DNA from: Sporomusa malonica
Lineage (GTDB): Bacteria > Bacillota > Negativicutes > Sporomusales > Sporomusaceae
Length of the DNA: 64,000 bases
Assembly: GCF_041428715.1 (NCBI RefSeq)
Contig: NZ_CP155572.1
Direction: 5' to 3' (one strand)
The notes beneath the pieces are model-generated. The model worked only from the letters and a program-made list of their open reading frames with translations, was not told the DNA's origin and made no database searches. Below, one piece after another: positions 56,185-63,982 of this stretch. The stretch's first letter is position 1. The number at the start of each line of letters is the position of its first letter. Position numbers and translations under genes: made by a program.

Positions 56185-56850
56185 TTATTCTTCCAAAACG
56201 GTAGGAATCAGTTTCCAATGATCGCCGTCGGCCGGATTGGGGTCAGCTAAACTAGCAACGAAATATACATCCTCAACCGAATAATCTCCATCCTCCATAT
56301 CTTGATACCGCTTTACGAAGGTAGGGTCGGTGACTTTTATAAACCGATAGCTTCGCCCCCCATATGTAAAGCATGCTGTAACTTTCGGCCACGTGTTGCC
56401 CTCCCACCGCTTAACACGAATCACAATGTCTGAAGGTCGAATTAATGCCAGCGAATATCTTCCGGCGGCTCTAATTTCGCTGATCTCGTCAGGAGTAACC
56501 TTCTTTTCGTTATTGTAAAATAGCTTCCCATGGATTTCAGCCGGGTGAAGGTTTATAACATCATCAATGTCTGCTTGTCCGATTTTTCTCCAATAACGAG
56601 AACTATCCATCGTATAGTTCTCTGGTTGATAATCATTAGGTGTGTACTCAGTACAATCTATGCTCACTATATCCAAGATTTGCGGGCTAGTCCGGTCACG
56701 ATACATCATGTCTTCGTCTGTGACCGCATGCTGTTTCGACTCGTCATTAGATACTATTCGGACCCATTCCCCCGTAGTAGTGTCAATTCCAGCAACGCAG
56801 TAGCCGCCACCCTTCCAGGATTTAGCCATAAGTATAATATCTTTTTTCAC
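56185..56850 (-). CDS. Dual-OB-like domain protein
   Basis: 221 aa. Begins KDIILMAKSWKGGGYCVAGID, with two similar beta-rich halves (VRIVSNDESKQHAVTDEDM; YSLALIRPSDIVIRVKR) and a C-terminal KVTACFTYGGRSYRF; this is the pattern of the dual OB-containing domain of conflict systems, thought to bind nucleic acid or modified bases. Starts with GTG at 56850 after GGAGG, 14 bases behind the first DUF488 gene, so the two are co-transcribed. Domain call is from memory of the family and moderate. Confidence 0.65.
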   Translation of the reverse strand: MKKDIILMAKSWKGGGYCVAGIDTTTGEWVRIVSNDESKQHAVTDEDMMYRDRTSPQILDIVSIDCTEYTPNDYQPENYTMDSSRYWRKIGQADIDDVINLHPAEIHGKLFYNNEKKVTPDEISEIRAAGRYSLALIRPSDIVIRVKRWEGNTWPKVTACFTYGGRSYRFIKVTDPTFVKRYQDMEDGDYSVEDVYFVASLADPNPADGDHWKLIPTVLEE

Positions 56851-56864
56851 AAAATCGCCTCCAC

Positions 56865-57500
56865 TTAACTGTGGGCGGCCTCTTTTTCCTCATACCCTAC
56901 AAAACCAATTTCTCTATTTTTATGCCGATACGCTTCTTCAATCATTGCTTTTTCATTTAAGGGCTCACCCAATTGATCTGCAAACATATTAACTTCTGGG
57001 AAATATGCCTTTAACAAAACCTGTTCCATTTCATGTTGTGTCATAGTCTTACTATCATGGTCGATGTGCACAACCTCAAAACCAACATCAGTTAATCCCT
57101 TGCCTACTAGGATACTTCTATGACAGTCTATTGCCCGCTTTTCAGTACACATAAGAGCAATTGTAAAGCCAGTCTCCACTCCCTTATTTAAGCGCTCAAT
57201 GCCACGCAAAAATAGCCCTGACTTACGAGTACGTTCAAAGTCAAGATAGCCTAAAGGAGAATATAGTCCTTGATCGTCCCGCCTCGCTCCAAATTCATCG
57301 CCCATAAAGACATACTGAATAGAATTGCGTTTCAAAAAGCGATTCAATTCATCTTTATTATACTGCGGAGCATGCCGGCTATAAGGAATGCTCCGTACAT
57401 CAACGATACAGGATATTCCAAATTTCTGGATAATACTTAAGAAAAATGCGCTAGAGACAGTCGAATGTCCCAGGGTATAAATCTTTTTAGCATTCTTCAC
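56865..57500 (-). CDS. DUF488 protein, long copy
   Basis: 211 aa. N-terminal YTLGHSTVSSAFFLSIIQKF, then VDVRSIPYSRHAPQYNKDEL and MCTEKRAIDCHRSILV, the two DUF488 signatures (DxRxxP and C-E-x-CHR). The function of DUF488 is unsettled; the conserved Arg, Cys and His suggest an enzyme or sensor of nucleic acid. A 40-residue C-terminal tail with a KAYFPEVNMF-like segment is extra. Related to the next gene (57567), which lacks the tail. Confidence 0.78.
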   Translation of the reverse strand: MKNAKKIYTLGHSTVSSAFFLSIIQKFGISCIVDVRSIPYSRHAPQYNKDELNRFLKRNSIQYVFMGDEFGARRDDQGLYSPLGYLDFERTRKSGLFLRGIERLNKGVETGFTIALMCTEKRAIDCHRSILVGKGLTDVGFEVVHIDHDSKTMTQHEMEQVLLKAYFPEVNMFADQLGEPLNEKAMIEEAYRHKNREIGFVGYEEKEAAHS

Positions 57501-57566
57501 TGCTTCCGCGCCCTCCCTTCATACCGCTACATTCATTATAGCATCAAATGAATATAGAGGCATCAG

Positions 57567-58001
57567 TCAAAGATGAACTACTCTCAATCCATTAAGCCTT
57601 TCTTCTAAATATTCAGCAAGTAACCTGCGATGACATTGTTTAGGCGTAGGCTCACTACAAAGTAAACATGCGTCTTCAAACAAGCTTTTATCGAGTCTAT
57701 GGAGAGGAGCACGCTCTTCCAAGATGCGTGCGTATTCAGTCTCGTACTCCGTCCAGCTTACCTTCTTATCCTTATAGCTATCTAGAAGCTGTTTTGTTGG
57801 AGCAACCTCTGGTAAATGGATATAATCAATATCGGCAATGGCTTTAAGAAAATACTCTAAATCCATCTTTTTGGTATACCCAGCAAGTTGAGAGGTATTA
57901 TTAAGCCGAATATCAATTACGCGCCTAACACCATTCTGCTGTAGGAGCGTAAAGAACTCTTGCGCCGATTTTTTCCCGGAACCAATCGTGTAGATGGTCA
58001 T
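57567..58001 (-). CDS. DUF488 protein, short copy
   Basis: 144 aa. YTIGSGKKSAQEFFTLLQQNG, RRVIDIRLNNTSQLAGYTKK and LCSEPTPKQCHRRLLAEYL give the DUF488 pattern. Compared with the longer copy the first signature is DIRLNNTS instead of DVRSIPYS, so the two subfamilies differ. Two distinct DUF488 proteins side by side are a feature of this locus. 66 bases to the long copy. Confidence 0.75.
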   Translation of the reverse strand: MTIYTIGSGKKSAQEFFTLLQQNGVRRVIDIRLNNTSQLAGYTKKMDLEYFLKAIADIDYIHLPEVAPTKQLLDSYKDKKVSWTEYETEYARILEERAPLHRLDKSLFEDACLLCSEPTPKQCHRRLLAEYLEERLNGLRVVHL

Positions 58002-58132
58002 ACTACTACCTACCTTTTACATCTAGCATAGAAATACTTGCTTATTATCGGACTTGCATCAATCGACTAGTTTCATTTGCAAGAAATGCCATCATTGATC
58101 TTTATTTTTGCAACTAACATACGTCTCACCAA

Positions 58133-59293
58133 TTACTGCCTGTCATTAATATGACGATCCTTAGAAAAATTAATCTTCACGAGATTGTCTTCATGGCTTA
58201 AGAACCCAAGTTCGAGCCCACAAACTTGCTCAATAAAATCAGATTGTAATGCTATTCTTTCTGCTAAATCCCTACGAGATCGAACTCCATGCTCTGTAAT
58301 TAATTTTACGGCCTGTTGTAGAAGTACCGGCGTCTCATTTTCTATTTGGTCATCATATGGTTCGACTTTTCTCCACCTTTGTCGTGAAATTTGCTTCCAT
58401 AGATATGTAGATCTTTCATCAGAAATAAGCTCTAATCTTTCGCAACGCATAATCATTGCCTGTACGGACACCTTCCATTTTGGTTTTAACAGAAGTAACT
58501 GATTAAGAGACGTTGAAAACACATCTTTTTCAAAACCACCCTGGGGCATCAAAAATGCATTTGCGAACCACTTCGCCTCGTCTTCAAGTTGTTTGAGATG
58601 TTGTTCAATTTCTTCCGTATCATGAAATAATAGGTGGCATAACTCGTGAGCTACACTCATTCTCATACGAACGGCGTTATTGGACTTACTGACGAAAATA
58701 TACGGTCTACCCTTTTCCCAAAATGAAAAAGCATCCAACTTATCGTCTAACGAAAGAACAATCACCACTACACCCCGTTTTTCAATCACCCGAGTAAGAT
58801 TGACTATCGGGCCGAGACCGAGATCCCACTCGCGACGCACGAGTTTTGCTAACGTTTCCATATTTCTTTCCTTACGAACGTCAAGTGCTTCAGAATTTTT
58901 AACCTTAGCAAACAACGGATCTACTGCCGGTAGCTTTACATAGGAGTCAAGTGCGGGTATAACCTCTCGTGTTACCCACATTGACTGCATTACGGCTGTT
59001 TCTCGCATTGATTTAGTAGCTGCCTGGAAGCTTCTGAAATATTCCTGGCTGCGAATGGGAGCTTCACTATACGGTTTATAGTAATACGAGGTAGGCATTT
59101 GATATATCTGTTGCATCTTAAGCAAATTTTCTGGACTAGGAGATACATTGCCTAATTCGTACTGTGAAATGATTTGTCTGCTTAAACCAACTAAATCAGC
59201 TATCTCTTTAATGGAAAGTCCTTTAGCAAGACGAGCATCCCGTAAACGTTGGGGAAGCAGCCCATTGGAGTTAGTCTTCACTTTCTCCCGCAC
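58133..59293 (-). CDS. Xre-type HTH fused to ImmA/IrrE metalloprotease
   Basis: 386 aa. N-terminal helix-turn-helix (15-68, LRDARLAKGLSIKEIADLVG, SRQIISQYELGN) and a ImmA/IrrE (DUF955) protease domain with HELCH (216-220) and a downstream Glu in EDEAKWFANAFLMP. Such proteins act as repressor-cleaving protease or self-relieving repressor of toxin or defence genes. GTG start at 59293 behind AGGAG; overlaps the previous gene by 23 bases. The HTH suggests it controls this set. Confidence 0.85.
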   Translation of the reverse strand: MREKVKTNSNGLLPQRLRDARLAKGLSIKEIADLVGLSRQIISQYELGNVSPSPENLLKMQQIYQMPTSYYYKPYSEAPIRSQEYFRSFQAATKSMRETAVMQSMWVTREVIPALDSYVKLPAVDPLFAKVKNSEALDVRKERNMETLAKLVRREWDLGLGPIVNLTRVIEKRGVVVIVLSLDDKLDAFSFWEKGRPYIFVSKSNNAVRMRMSVAHELCHLLFHDTEEIEQHLKQLEDEAKWFANAFLMPQGGFEKDVFSTSLNQLLLLKPKWKVSVQAMIMRCERLELISDERSTYLWKQISRQRWRKVEPYDDQIENETPVLLQQAVKLITEHGVRSRRDLAERIALQSDFIEQVCGLELGFLSHEDNLVKINFSKDRHINDRQ

Positions 59294-59906
59294 TTTTTTC
59301 TCCTACCCTTCTTGCATTGTCTAACAGTTCAACCAGCATTTCCTCATGGTCTTTTTGGGTTATATATCCAAATGGGCCGCGCGCCAATGGCAACTCAGCT
59401 AACCATGTTTTTGCACCTGGAATGCCGACCCTTCCGAACTGAAACTCATATTTTCCACGGTCTCCATATGTAGCAAGAAACCCTTGCTTTATATTAGGAT
59501 TTTTTTCTATTGCATATTCAGGAAAAAGAGGAATGTTGATATCAAACACATTATCCCGAAACGTCGAAGACGGAGGAATAGATTTTGGCGCATCAACACG
59601 AGCTAACAAGAGAATAACTCCTTCTCCATTAAGCTCCACATGGTGGCAATTTTTAATGGAGTTAGTTTGAAAAGAACAGCGGAAAGGCAATATGCCTTTA
59701 GCACACCAGAGTTGTGCGGTCCGTGCGCTAGCCGCACGAAGTATGTCAGGTCTGATATCTCTTGCAACAGGGTTTTCGGTTAACCATTTTTCACGTTGGA
59801 TAAGCTCATTTGTCATAGTATATGCTTCATCAAACATTCCGCGAATAGCATTTCGCACTTCTTCGGGAAACGATGCCTTCAAAATGGCCTCATGATACTC
59901 ATACAC
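59271..59906 (-). CDS. Hypothetical protein paired with the Xre-ImmA gene
   Basis: 211 aa, not recognised. N-terminal helical part (EAILKASFPEEVRNAIRGMF), a middle strand-rich part (CHHVELNGEGVILLLARVDA, NVFDINIPLFPEYAIEKNPN) and an ending FGYITQKDHEEMLVELLDNA. First gene of the minus-strand set, translationally coupled to the Xre-ImmA gene by a 23-base overlap, as toxin or substrate genes often are. It could be the target of the protease (inference). Confidence 0.65.
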   Translation of the reverse strand: MYEYHEAILKASFPEEVRNAIRGMFDEAYTMTNELIQREKWLTENPVARDIRPDILRAASARTAQLWCAKGILPFRCSFQTNSIKNCHHVELNGEGVILLLARVDAPKSIPPSSTFRDNVFDINIPLFPEYAIEKNPNIKQGFLATYGDRGKYEFQFGRVGIPGAKTWLAELPLARGPFGYITQKDHEEMLVELLDNARRVGEKSAGESED

Positions 59907-60062
59907 TTAAAATACCGCCCCACTTTCCAAAATACTACCTGAAAACATTGTGACACTTTTTCTTTATTTTGTCAATCAAAAGTAGATAACAATGCTACTA
60001 TTGCAATTTATTAGGTGATCTGCGGAACGTAGATCGTTTAATAGATCCATTCGCAAATAGCT
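59907..60062. promoter_or_regulatory. Upstream region of the five-gene set
   Basis: Contains a hairpin GATCTGCG-GAA-CGTAGATC at 60014-60032 and AT-rich sequence with promoter-like words on both strands. No gene seen. Confidence 0.4.
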
Positions 60063-60064
60063 TC

Positions 60065-60500
60065 ATAATATAAACACCTGGCGCAGCAACCTTGTCACCC
60101 GCCAGGGGCGCAGAAAGAACGGAACAGGCATAAGCCTTGACCAGTGTGATATAATTGCCAGACCGGCGGCGAGGTGGCGCAATTGCCGCGCAGTCCGCGG
60201 CTCCCTTGCTGCCGGCAGGCCCGTCCGCACGGAGTGCGGCGGCATGGGGTTGGCCACCGTGACCGGTGCGCTCCTACCCGATAACCATAAGCAACCCGGC
60301 AGGCTTACGATGTGCGGCCACACGGTTTTGGTGGCTGCTCATGGTAAGCCGTTTTGCTAATAGCCAGCATGGTAGAGACGACTTCCCCCTCCGGTTTATT
60401 CGTCGGGAGGAGGTTAAGGGGGTGGTCATTTAGAGCGGAGCCAGGCCGTCTGCTACCCCGGCCGTCTGGTTGCCACCAAAACTGAGTTGAGGCCCTGCCC
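60065..60500 (+). ncRNA. GC-rich hairpin-dense stretch, candidate large structured RNA
   Basis: Base composition jumps well above the neighbours. Perfect local hairpins: GCCGCG/CGCGGC near 60185-60205, CCGCAC-GGA-GTGCGG near 60227-60241, CACCG/CGGTG near 60257-60270, and a long-range stem GTTTTGGTGGC (about 60325-60335) with GCCACCAAAAC (about 60472-60482) enclosing further GGAGG/CCTCC pairings. A reading frame across it (60063-60323, minus) has odd composition and no start site. Strand given as plus because of the terminator-like hairpin at 60551; known class not recognised. Confidence 0.45.
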
Positions 60501-60550
60501 CTGCATGGTTTCAGTAACGGCTCATCGGTTGGCCGTTAATAAGCAAAAAG

Positions 60551-60593
60551 TTAGCCAACAACTGTGCCCTTGTCGGCGAAGATTGTTGGCTAA
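60551..60593 (+). terminator. Terminator-like hairpin after the GC-rich stretch
   Basis: TTAGCCAACAA paired with TTGTTGGCTAA, 21-base loop, then TTTGTTATT. Confidence 0.6.
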
Positions 60594-60656
60594 TTTGTTA
60601 TTGATCTCGGTTTTGACTTACCCGTACAACACGTTTAACCGGCAGAGCCAAAAGCG

Positions 60657-61076
60657 TCACTGCGCTGTATGGTGAGCATTGTGGTCTATAGTCTCAGACT
60701 CTGAAGCCTGCGGCTGCGTAGCTTGCTCGCTTGACGAACTGACCATATCTACCATCATTTGCTTAAACGCCGGGTCGCTTGCCAGCATTTGCTTCATCAT
60801 ATTCTGCATCTGGGGCTGTTGCATCATCCCCTTCATTGCTTGCTGCATATCGGTGCTTTTCATCATGTCTTCACACTGTTTTTGCATTTCCGGCGCATTC
60901 ATCATCTCAGGGTCCATTTTTCCCATTTGGCCGTTCGACATCATCATACCTGCCGCTGCTGCCGCCTGCTCAGTATTGGCTGCCGCGCTTGCAAGCGAAT
61001 TGGCACCAAAGGCCAGTCCTAATGCTGATACCGTAATGAGTCCCCCAATAATCCACCCTGCTAATTTATTTTTCAT
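60657..61076 (-). CDS. Secreted Met-rich protein, probably copper-binding
   Basis: 139 aa. Signal-like N-terminus (IIGGLITVSALGLAFGANS) with AAAA-rich cleavage region, then a Met-rich chain: GMMMSNGQMGKMDPEMMNAP, MMKSTDMQQAMKGMM, MQNMMKQMLASDPAFKQMM, ending IDHNAHH. Met and His clusters of this sort bind Cu(I) outside the cytosol. It is last of three small genes preceded by a phased-repeat promoter. Silver is an alternative. Confidence 0.72.
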   Translation of the reverse strand: MKNKLAGWIIGGLITVSALGLAFGANSLASAAANTEQAAAAAGMMMSNGQMGKMDPEMMNAPEMQKQCEDMMKSTDMQQAMKGMMQQPQMQNMMKQMLASDPAFKQMMVDMVSSSSEQATQPQASESETIDHNAHHTAQ

Positions 61077-61118
61077 AGTTTTTCAGTCCTCGTTAATTTA
61101 TCCGATTAGTAACCTTGG

Positions 61119-61337
61119 CTAAGCTACCGCCCAGCTATCTCCAAACACTAAACCTTGCCGTTCGAGAATGCGCCGGACTTCGCCGGTGGTAATCCAGGTG
61201 CGCGGGTCACGCAGCGAATAATACTTTTTCAGTAAACGCTCGACATGGACTGTAATAGCAAAAAAATCCTTGGTTTCGGCTTTGCGATAGGCTTCCATGA
61301 TTAACTCTTCCATCTCACTAGTCAGCTCCTTACTCAA
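61119..61337 (-). CDS. Small hypothetical protein in the Met-rich operon
   Basis: 72 aa, not recognised. Helical and soluble (MEEAYRKAETKDFFAITV-like region, then LLKKYYSLRDPRTWITTGEV). TTG start at 61337 is uncertain; ATG 61313 is also in frame with AAGGAG 12 bases before. Six bases from the previous gene, so one operon. Confidence 0.55.
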   Translation of the reverse strand: MSKELTSEMEELIMEAYRKAETKDFFAITVHVERLLKKYYSLRDPRTWITTGEVRRILERQGLVFGDSWAVA

Positions 61338-61343
61338 CCTTGA

Positions 61344-61616
61344 TTATTTTATAGTGTTATTTTCATTTGAGTGTTCATTATGTTTGTGACCCATCCCCCG
61401 CATCATGAACAGATGCATCATCGGGCATAACAGCAGCACTAAATAACTGGCCGCCCCATCATAACCGCTTTGCTTGAGAAGTAGGACTACACCAAGCGGC
61501 GCTAAACAGCAAGCAAGCATCATCAACATATGTTTAAGGCCGCCACCGCAGCCATGCTGCGGCCCTTGATTTACGCCATTTTCCTTATTGGGCTCCGATT
61601 GTTTGCAACACTTCAT
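61344..61616 (-). CDS. Small Cys/His/Met-rich membrane protein (DUF2933-like)
   Basis: 90 aa. Cysteines in MKCCKQSE and HGCGGGLKH, two hydrophobic segments (MLMMLACCLAPLGVVLLL, ASYLVLLLCPMMHLFMM), and His-rich ending GHKHNEH. Proteins of this look (DUF2933) accompany copper genes. Strong AGGAGG site. First gene of the operon. Family call is tentative. Confidence 0.65.
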   Translation of the reverse strand: MKCCKQSEPNKENGVNQGPQHGCGGGLKHMLMMLACCLAPLGVVLLLKQSGYDGAASYLVLLLCPMMHLFMMRGMGHKHNEHSNENNTIK

Positions 61617-61762
61617 ACTTTATTCCTCCTCGATTAGCTGAGTCGGGACACCACCTGGCTGCCCAGCAACCTTCATCATAGACTTATCCTCTTTCCGAAA
61701 TTCCACCGGTCTATCGGCTTGCGCGGTCAGTCCGCCTAGGTGCGGATTCTTTATCTGCCTTT

Positions 61763-61808
61763 ATCATACCAAACCTTTGTGAAGAAGCTATGAAGGACTA
61801 GTGAAGAA
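61763..61808 (-). promoter_or_regulatory. Promoter with three direct repeats at 11-bp spacing
   Basis: On the plus strand RTGAAGRA occurs at 61779, 61790 and 61801, exactly 11 bases apart. On the minus strand these lie just upstream of a -10-like TATGAT (61768-61763), covering the -35 position. This is typical of binding sites for OmpR/PhoB-type response regulators; a copper-responsive two-component system is the likely kind. Confidence 0.6.
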
Positions 61809-61860
61809 CTTGTGATTTTTCGCCAACTTTCTCATAAATAAAAAAGACCGGCCGCCTAAA

Positions 61861-61890
61861 CTTCAGATGAGGTTAAAACCCCACCTGATG
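61861..61890. repeat. Copy of the hairpin found at 34413
   Basis: CTTCAGATGAGG...CCCCACCTGATG; 26 of 30 positions equal to 34413-34442. Confidence 0.6.
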
Positions 61891-61959
61891 CAAGTCTCTC
61901 TTTAGCTACAGTAATTACCCAAATTCAGTTGGCATAGAATAGTTCTGAGGTGAAGACCA

Positions 61960-62238
61960 ATGTCAATCATTGATACTGACCCCAACCAACTCGCCCTATT
62001 AATGACCCTGATTGCCATTTCTTTATCTGAGGATAAAGATCCTAATGAAGTAAATATTTTCGGGAATGTAATCATAACAATTGGTAGTATTATGGTTACC
62101 ATTGCGGCCCAAAAACTCGCCCAGGAACCCAACCAAAAAACCAATCAAGAAAATCTTCAGCCGCCACAGAATCTTCAGCAACAAATTGAACAAATACAAG
62201 CTCAAATTGATCAAATCAGAATACTAATAACAACATAA
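61960..62238 (+). CDS. Small membrane protein with coiled-coil tail
   Basis: 92 aa. GAGGTGA site six bases before ATG 61960. One or two hydrophobic segments (LALLMTLIAISL; VIITIGSIMVTIAAQKLA) and a Gln-rich coiled coil (LQQQIEQIQAQIDQIRIL). Not recognised; resembles small spore or envelope proteins in general shape only. Confidence 0.6.
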   Translation: MSIIDTDPNQLALLMTLIAISLSEDKDPNEVNIFGNVIITIGSIMVTIAAQKLAQEPNQKTNQENLQPPQNLQQQIEQIQAQIDQIRILITT

Positions 62239-62297
62239 TGTTACCATAACAAAAAATCGCCTATGCGTTGTTATACACAACCCGCTCCGGCACACAT

Positions 62298-62322
62298 CCA
62301 TAGGCAGGCCCCCTGCCCATGG
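62298..62322 (+). terminator. Hairpin after the small membrane protein
   Basis: CCATAGGCAGG/CCTGCCCATGG around CCC, no U-run; weak terminator or attenuator. Confidence 0.4.
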
Positions 62323-62358
62323 ACACTAGTGGCGCTTGCAAGGCTTTATAAGCGGATA

Positions 62359-62387
62359 TTGACATAATTGCTAGGATATACTGATAA
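62359..62387 (+). promoter_or_regulatory. Sigma-A-type promoter of the DUF421 pair
   Basis: TTGACA, 17 bases, TGATAA, about 115 bases before the first DUF421 gene. Confidence 0.55.
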
Positions 62388-62503
62388 GGGAGAAACCTGC
62401 TACTTATAGTTGCCAGTCATTGTAATCTGCACTTGACGCTCAACGCATCCCCACAAACTAGAATTGCTAACTCATATAATTTTAGGACAAAGGGTGATCC
62501 TAA

Positions 62504-63223
62504 ATGGACCTCAATGATATAATTTTCGGGACAGACTCCATGCCTTGGTGGGGTACTGTGATACGTGTATCTATTTTGTATATTTCCCTCATCATCGGCA
62601 CCCGCATTATGAGAGAGCGCCAAGTAGGCATCCTCTCTGGTCACAATTATCTTGTGGCGGCAGGCATAGTCAGCTTGGCGGCCGTACGTATGGTCAACCC
62701 CAAAAGTTCGCTGTATGAGGTTGTTGCCATCATCTTTAGTTATGCGCTAGTCAATACTTTTCTCTCCTACCTAGACATAAAGTTTCCCCGTCAGGTTGAC
62801 CGCATAGCTATCCCACTGATGGTAAAGGGTAAGTTAATTCGTAAAAACTTAGACGCTACCCACATTACCATTGATAACCTATTAGCTCAACTTCGTCTGA
62901 AATCCATTACTAATTTATCAGAAATCCAAGAAATCTACCTGGAACCAACAGGCAAAGTGAATGCTCTAACCAAACCTGCTGCCGCTCCGCCAACTAAAAG
63001 TCAATTGAATATCCCGGTTACCCCGCCCCGTTTTCCTGAGGTCGTAATTTATGATGGAGACGTCCAAGAACAAAGCCTAGCCCGCAGCGGCCTTACCCTG
63101 CAATGGCTTGAAAATGAGATTGCTGCGGCACATCCCGGAAAATCTACAGATAGTATCTTTCTAGCCATTGTTGAAACAAATGGAACATTGTATATCAGTA
63201 CCGGTCAGGCGGCACAGCCATGA
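62504..63223 (+). CDS. DUF421 (YetF-like) membrane protein, first copy
   Basis: 239 aa. Three N-terminal membrane helices (VIRVSILYISLIIGTRIM, NYLVAAGIVSLAAV, VVAIIFSYALVNTFLSYL), then a cytosolic part with KGKLIRKNLDATHITIDNLL and ILST-like LRLKSITNLSEIQEIYLEPT, the DUF421 pattern. A Pro-rich linker and a second small domain (VVIYDGDVQEQSLARSGLT) follow. Function of DUF421 is unknown, though members in spore formers affect spore or envelope properties. Overlaps the next gene by four bases. Confidence 0.82.
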   Translation: MDLNDIIFGTDSMPWWGTVIRVSILYISLIIGTRIMRERQVGILSGHNYLVAAGIVSLAAVRMVNPKSSLYEVVAIIFSYALVNTFLSYLDIKFPRQVDRIAIPLMVKGKLIRKNLDATHITIDNLLAQLRLKSITNLSEIQEIYLEPTGKVNALTKPAAAPPTKSQLNIPVTPPRFPEVVIYDGDVQEQSLARSGLTLQWLENEIAAAHPGKSTDSIFLAIVETNGTLYISTGQAAQP

Positions 63224-63942
63224 TCGAGTATCTCACTGCAATCGAAAAAATACCTGTAGAAGGCTTTGTGCTCCGCACCCTAGTTGTTGGCATTGAAATA
63301 TTCATACTGGGCAGGTACCTACCGCGCCGGGCTGGCGGTCCTTTTTCCGCCTACGACTTTGCTTTCTTCTGGATGATGGGTGGACTAGCCGCCTCTCCGC
63401 TCTATGAAGCAAAAATCAGCTTTATCCCTACCTTTATTGCCGCTGCCACCATATATGCCCTCCACTATTCACTCTCGAGTTGGGCTACTCGCAGCAGGAC
63501 ATTTGCCAAAATCCTTACAGGAGAACCAACCGTCCTCATTGCCAATGGCAAAATTATCCGTGAAAATATGGCCAAAAGCCTCCTGCCGCTTGAGATTTTA
63601 TTATCCGAGCTGCGCACCGTCAATGTGTTTAACCTGAATGAAGTGGAATACGCCATTCTTGAAACCAGCGGCCATGTCAGTGTTATTAAAAAAGGTGGTC
63701 ATAGCCCGGCTACTGCCCAAGACCTTCAGATAGCTGCAACAGCCAAGCCCTCTCCCCTAGTTGTCATCAACGATGGCCACCTTATCGAGGAAAACTTAGT
63801 CACCTTAGGCTATACGCCTGACAGTTTTCGTTTTTTCTTCAACCAGCAGTGTCCCTTGCCTCCAGCAGACATCTATTTGGCAACCCTAGATAGCGCCGGT
63901 ACTCTCTATTACTCAGAAATGAGCTATGGTCAAAAATCTTAA
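63220..63942 (+). CDS. DUF421 (YetF-like) membrane protein, second copy
   Basis: 240 aa paralogue of the preceding gene, start overlapping its stop (ATGA). VLRTLVVGIEIFILGRYL and AYDFAFFWMMGGLAASPL helices, NGKIIRENMAKSLLPLEILL, LRTVNVFNLNEVEYAILETS, and VVINDGHLIEENLVTLGYT repeat the domain order of the first copy. The two chains diverge along their whole length, so they probably form a heteromeric pair. Confidence 0.82.
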   Translation: MIEYLTAIEKIPVEGFVLRTLVVGIEIFILGRYLPRRAGGPFSAYDFAFFWMMGGLAASPLYEAKISFIPTFIAAATIYALHYSLSSWATRSRTFAKILTGEPTVLIANGKIIRENMAKSLLPLEILLSELRTVNVFNLNEVEYAILETSGHVSVIKKGGHSPATAQDLQIAATAKPSPLVVINDGHLIEENLVTLGYTPDSFRFFFNQQCPLPPADIYLATLDSAGTLYYSEMSYGQKS

Positions 63943-63959
63943 TGAGCTTCCGCAAAAAA

Positions 63960-63982
63960 GGGCTGCCGGTTACCGGCAGCCC
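63960..63982 (-). terminator. Terminator for a convergent gene beyond the window
   Basis: GGGCTGCCGG/CCGGCAGCCC; the T-run lies on the minus strand (TTTTTT after the stem), so it ends a minus-strand gene right of the window, and may also serve the DUF421 pair. Confidence 0.7.

Noticed and set aside
60063..60323. 86-residue minus-strand frame in the GC-rich stretch
   Set aside because: No ribosome site, odd composition (Pro/Arg/Leu-rich), no family, and overlaps strong hairpins; better explained as non-coding.
60065..60500. Cobalamin riboswitch or RNase P RNA in the GC-rich stretch
   Set aside because: Conserved words (GCCACTG for cobalamin, GGAAAGTCC for RNase P) are absent on both strands.
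61902..62144. 80-residue minus-strand frame opposite the small membrane protein
   Set aside because: No ribosome site, whereas the plus-strand frame has GAGGTGA and a sensible helix/coiled-coil pattern.
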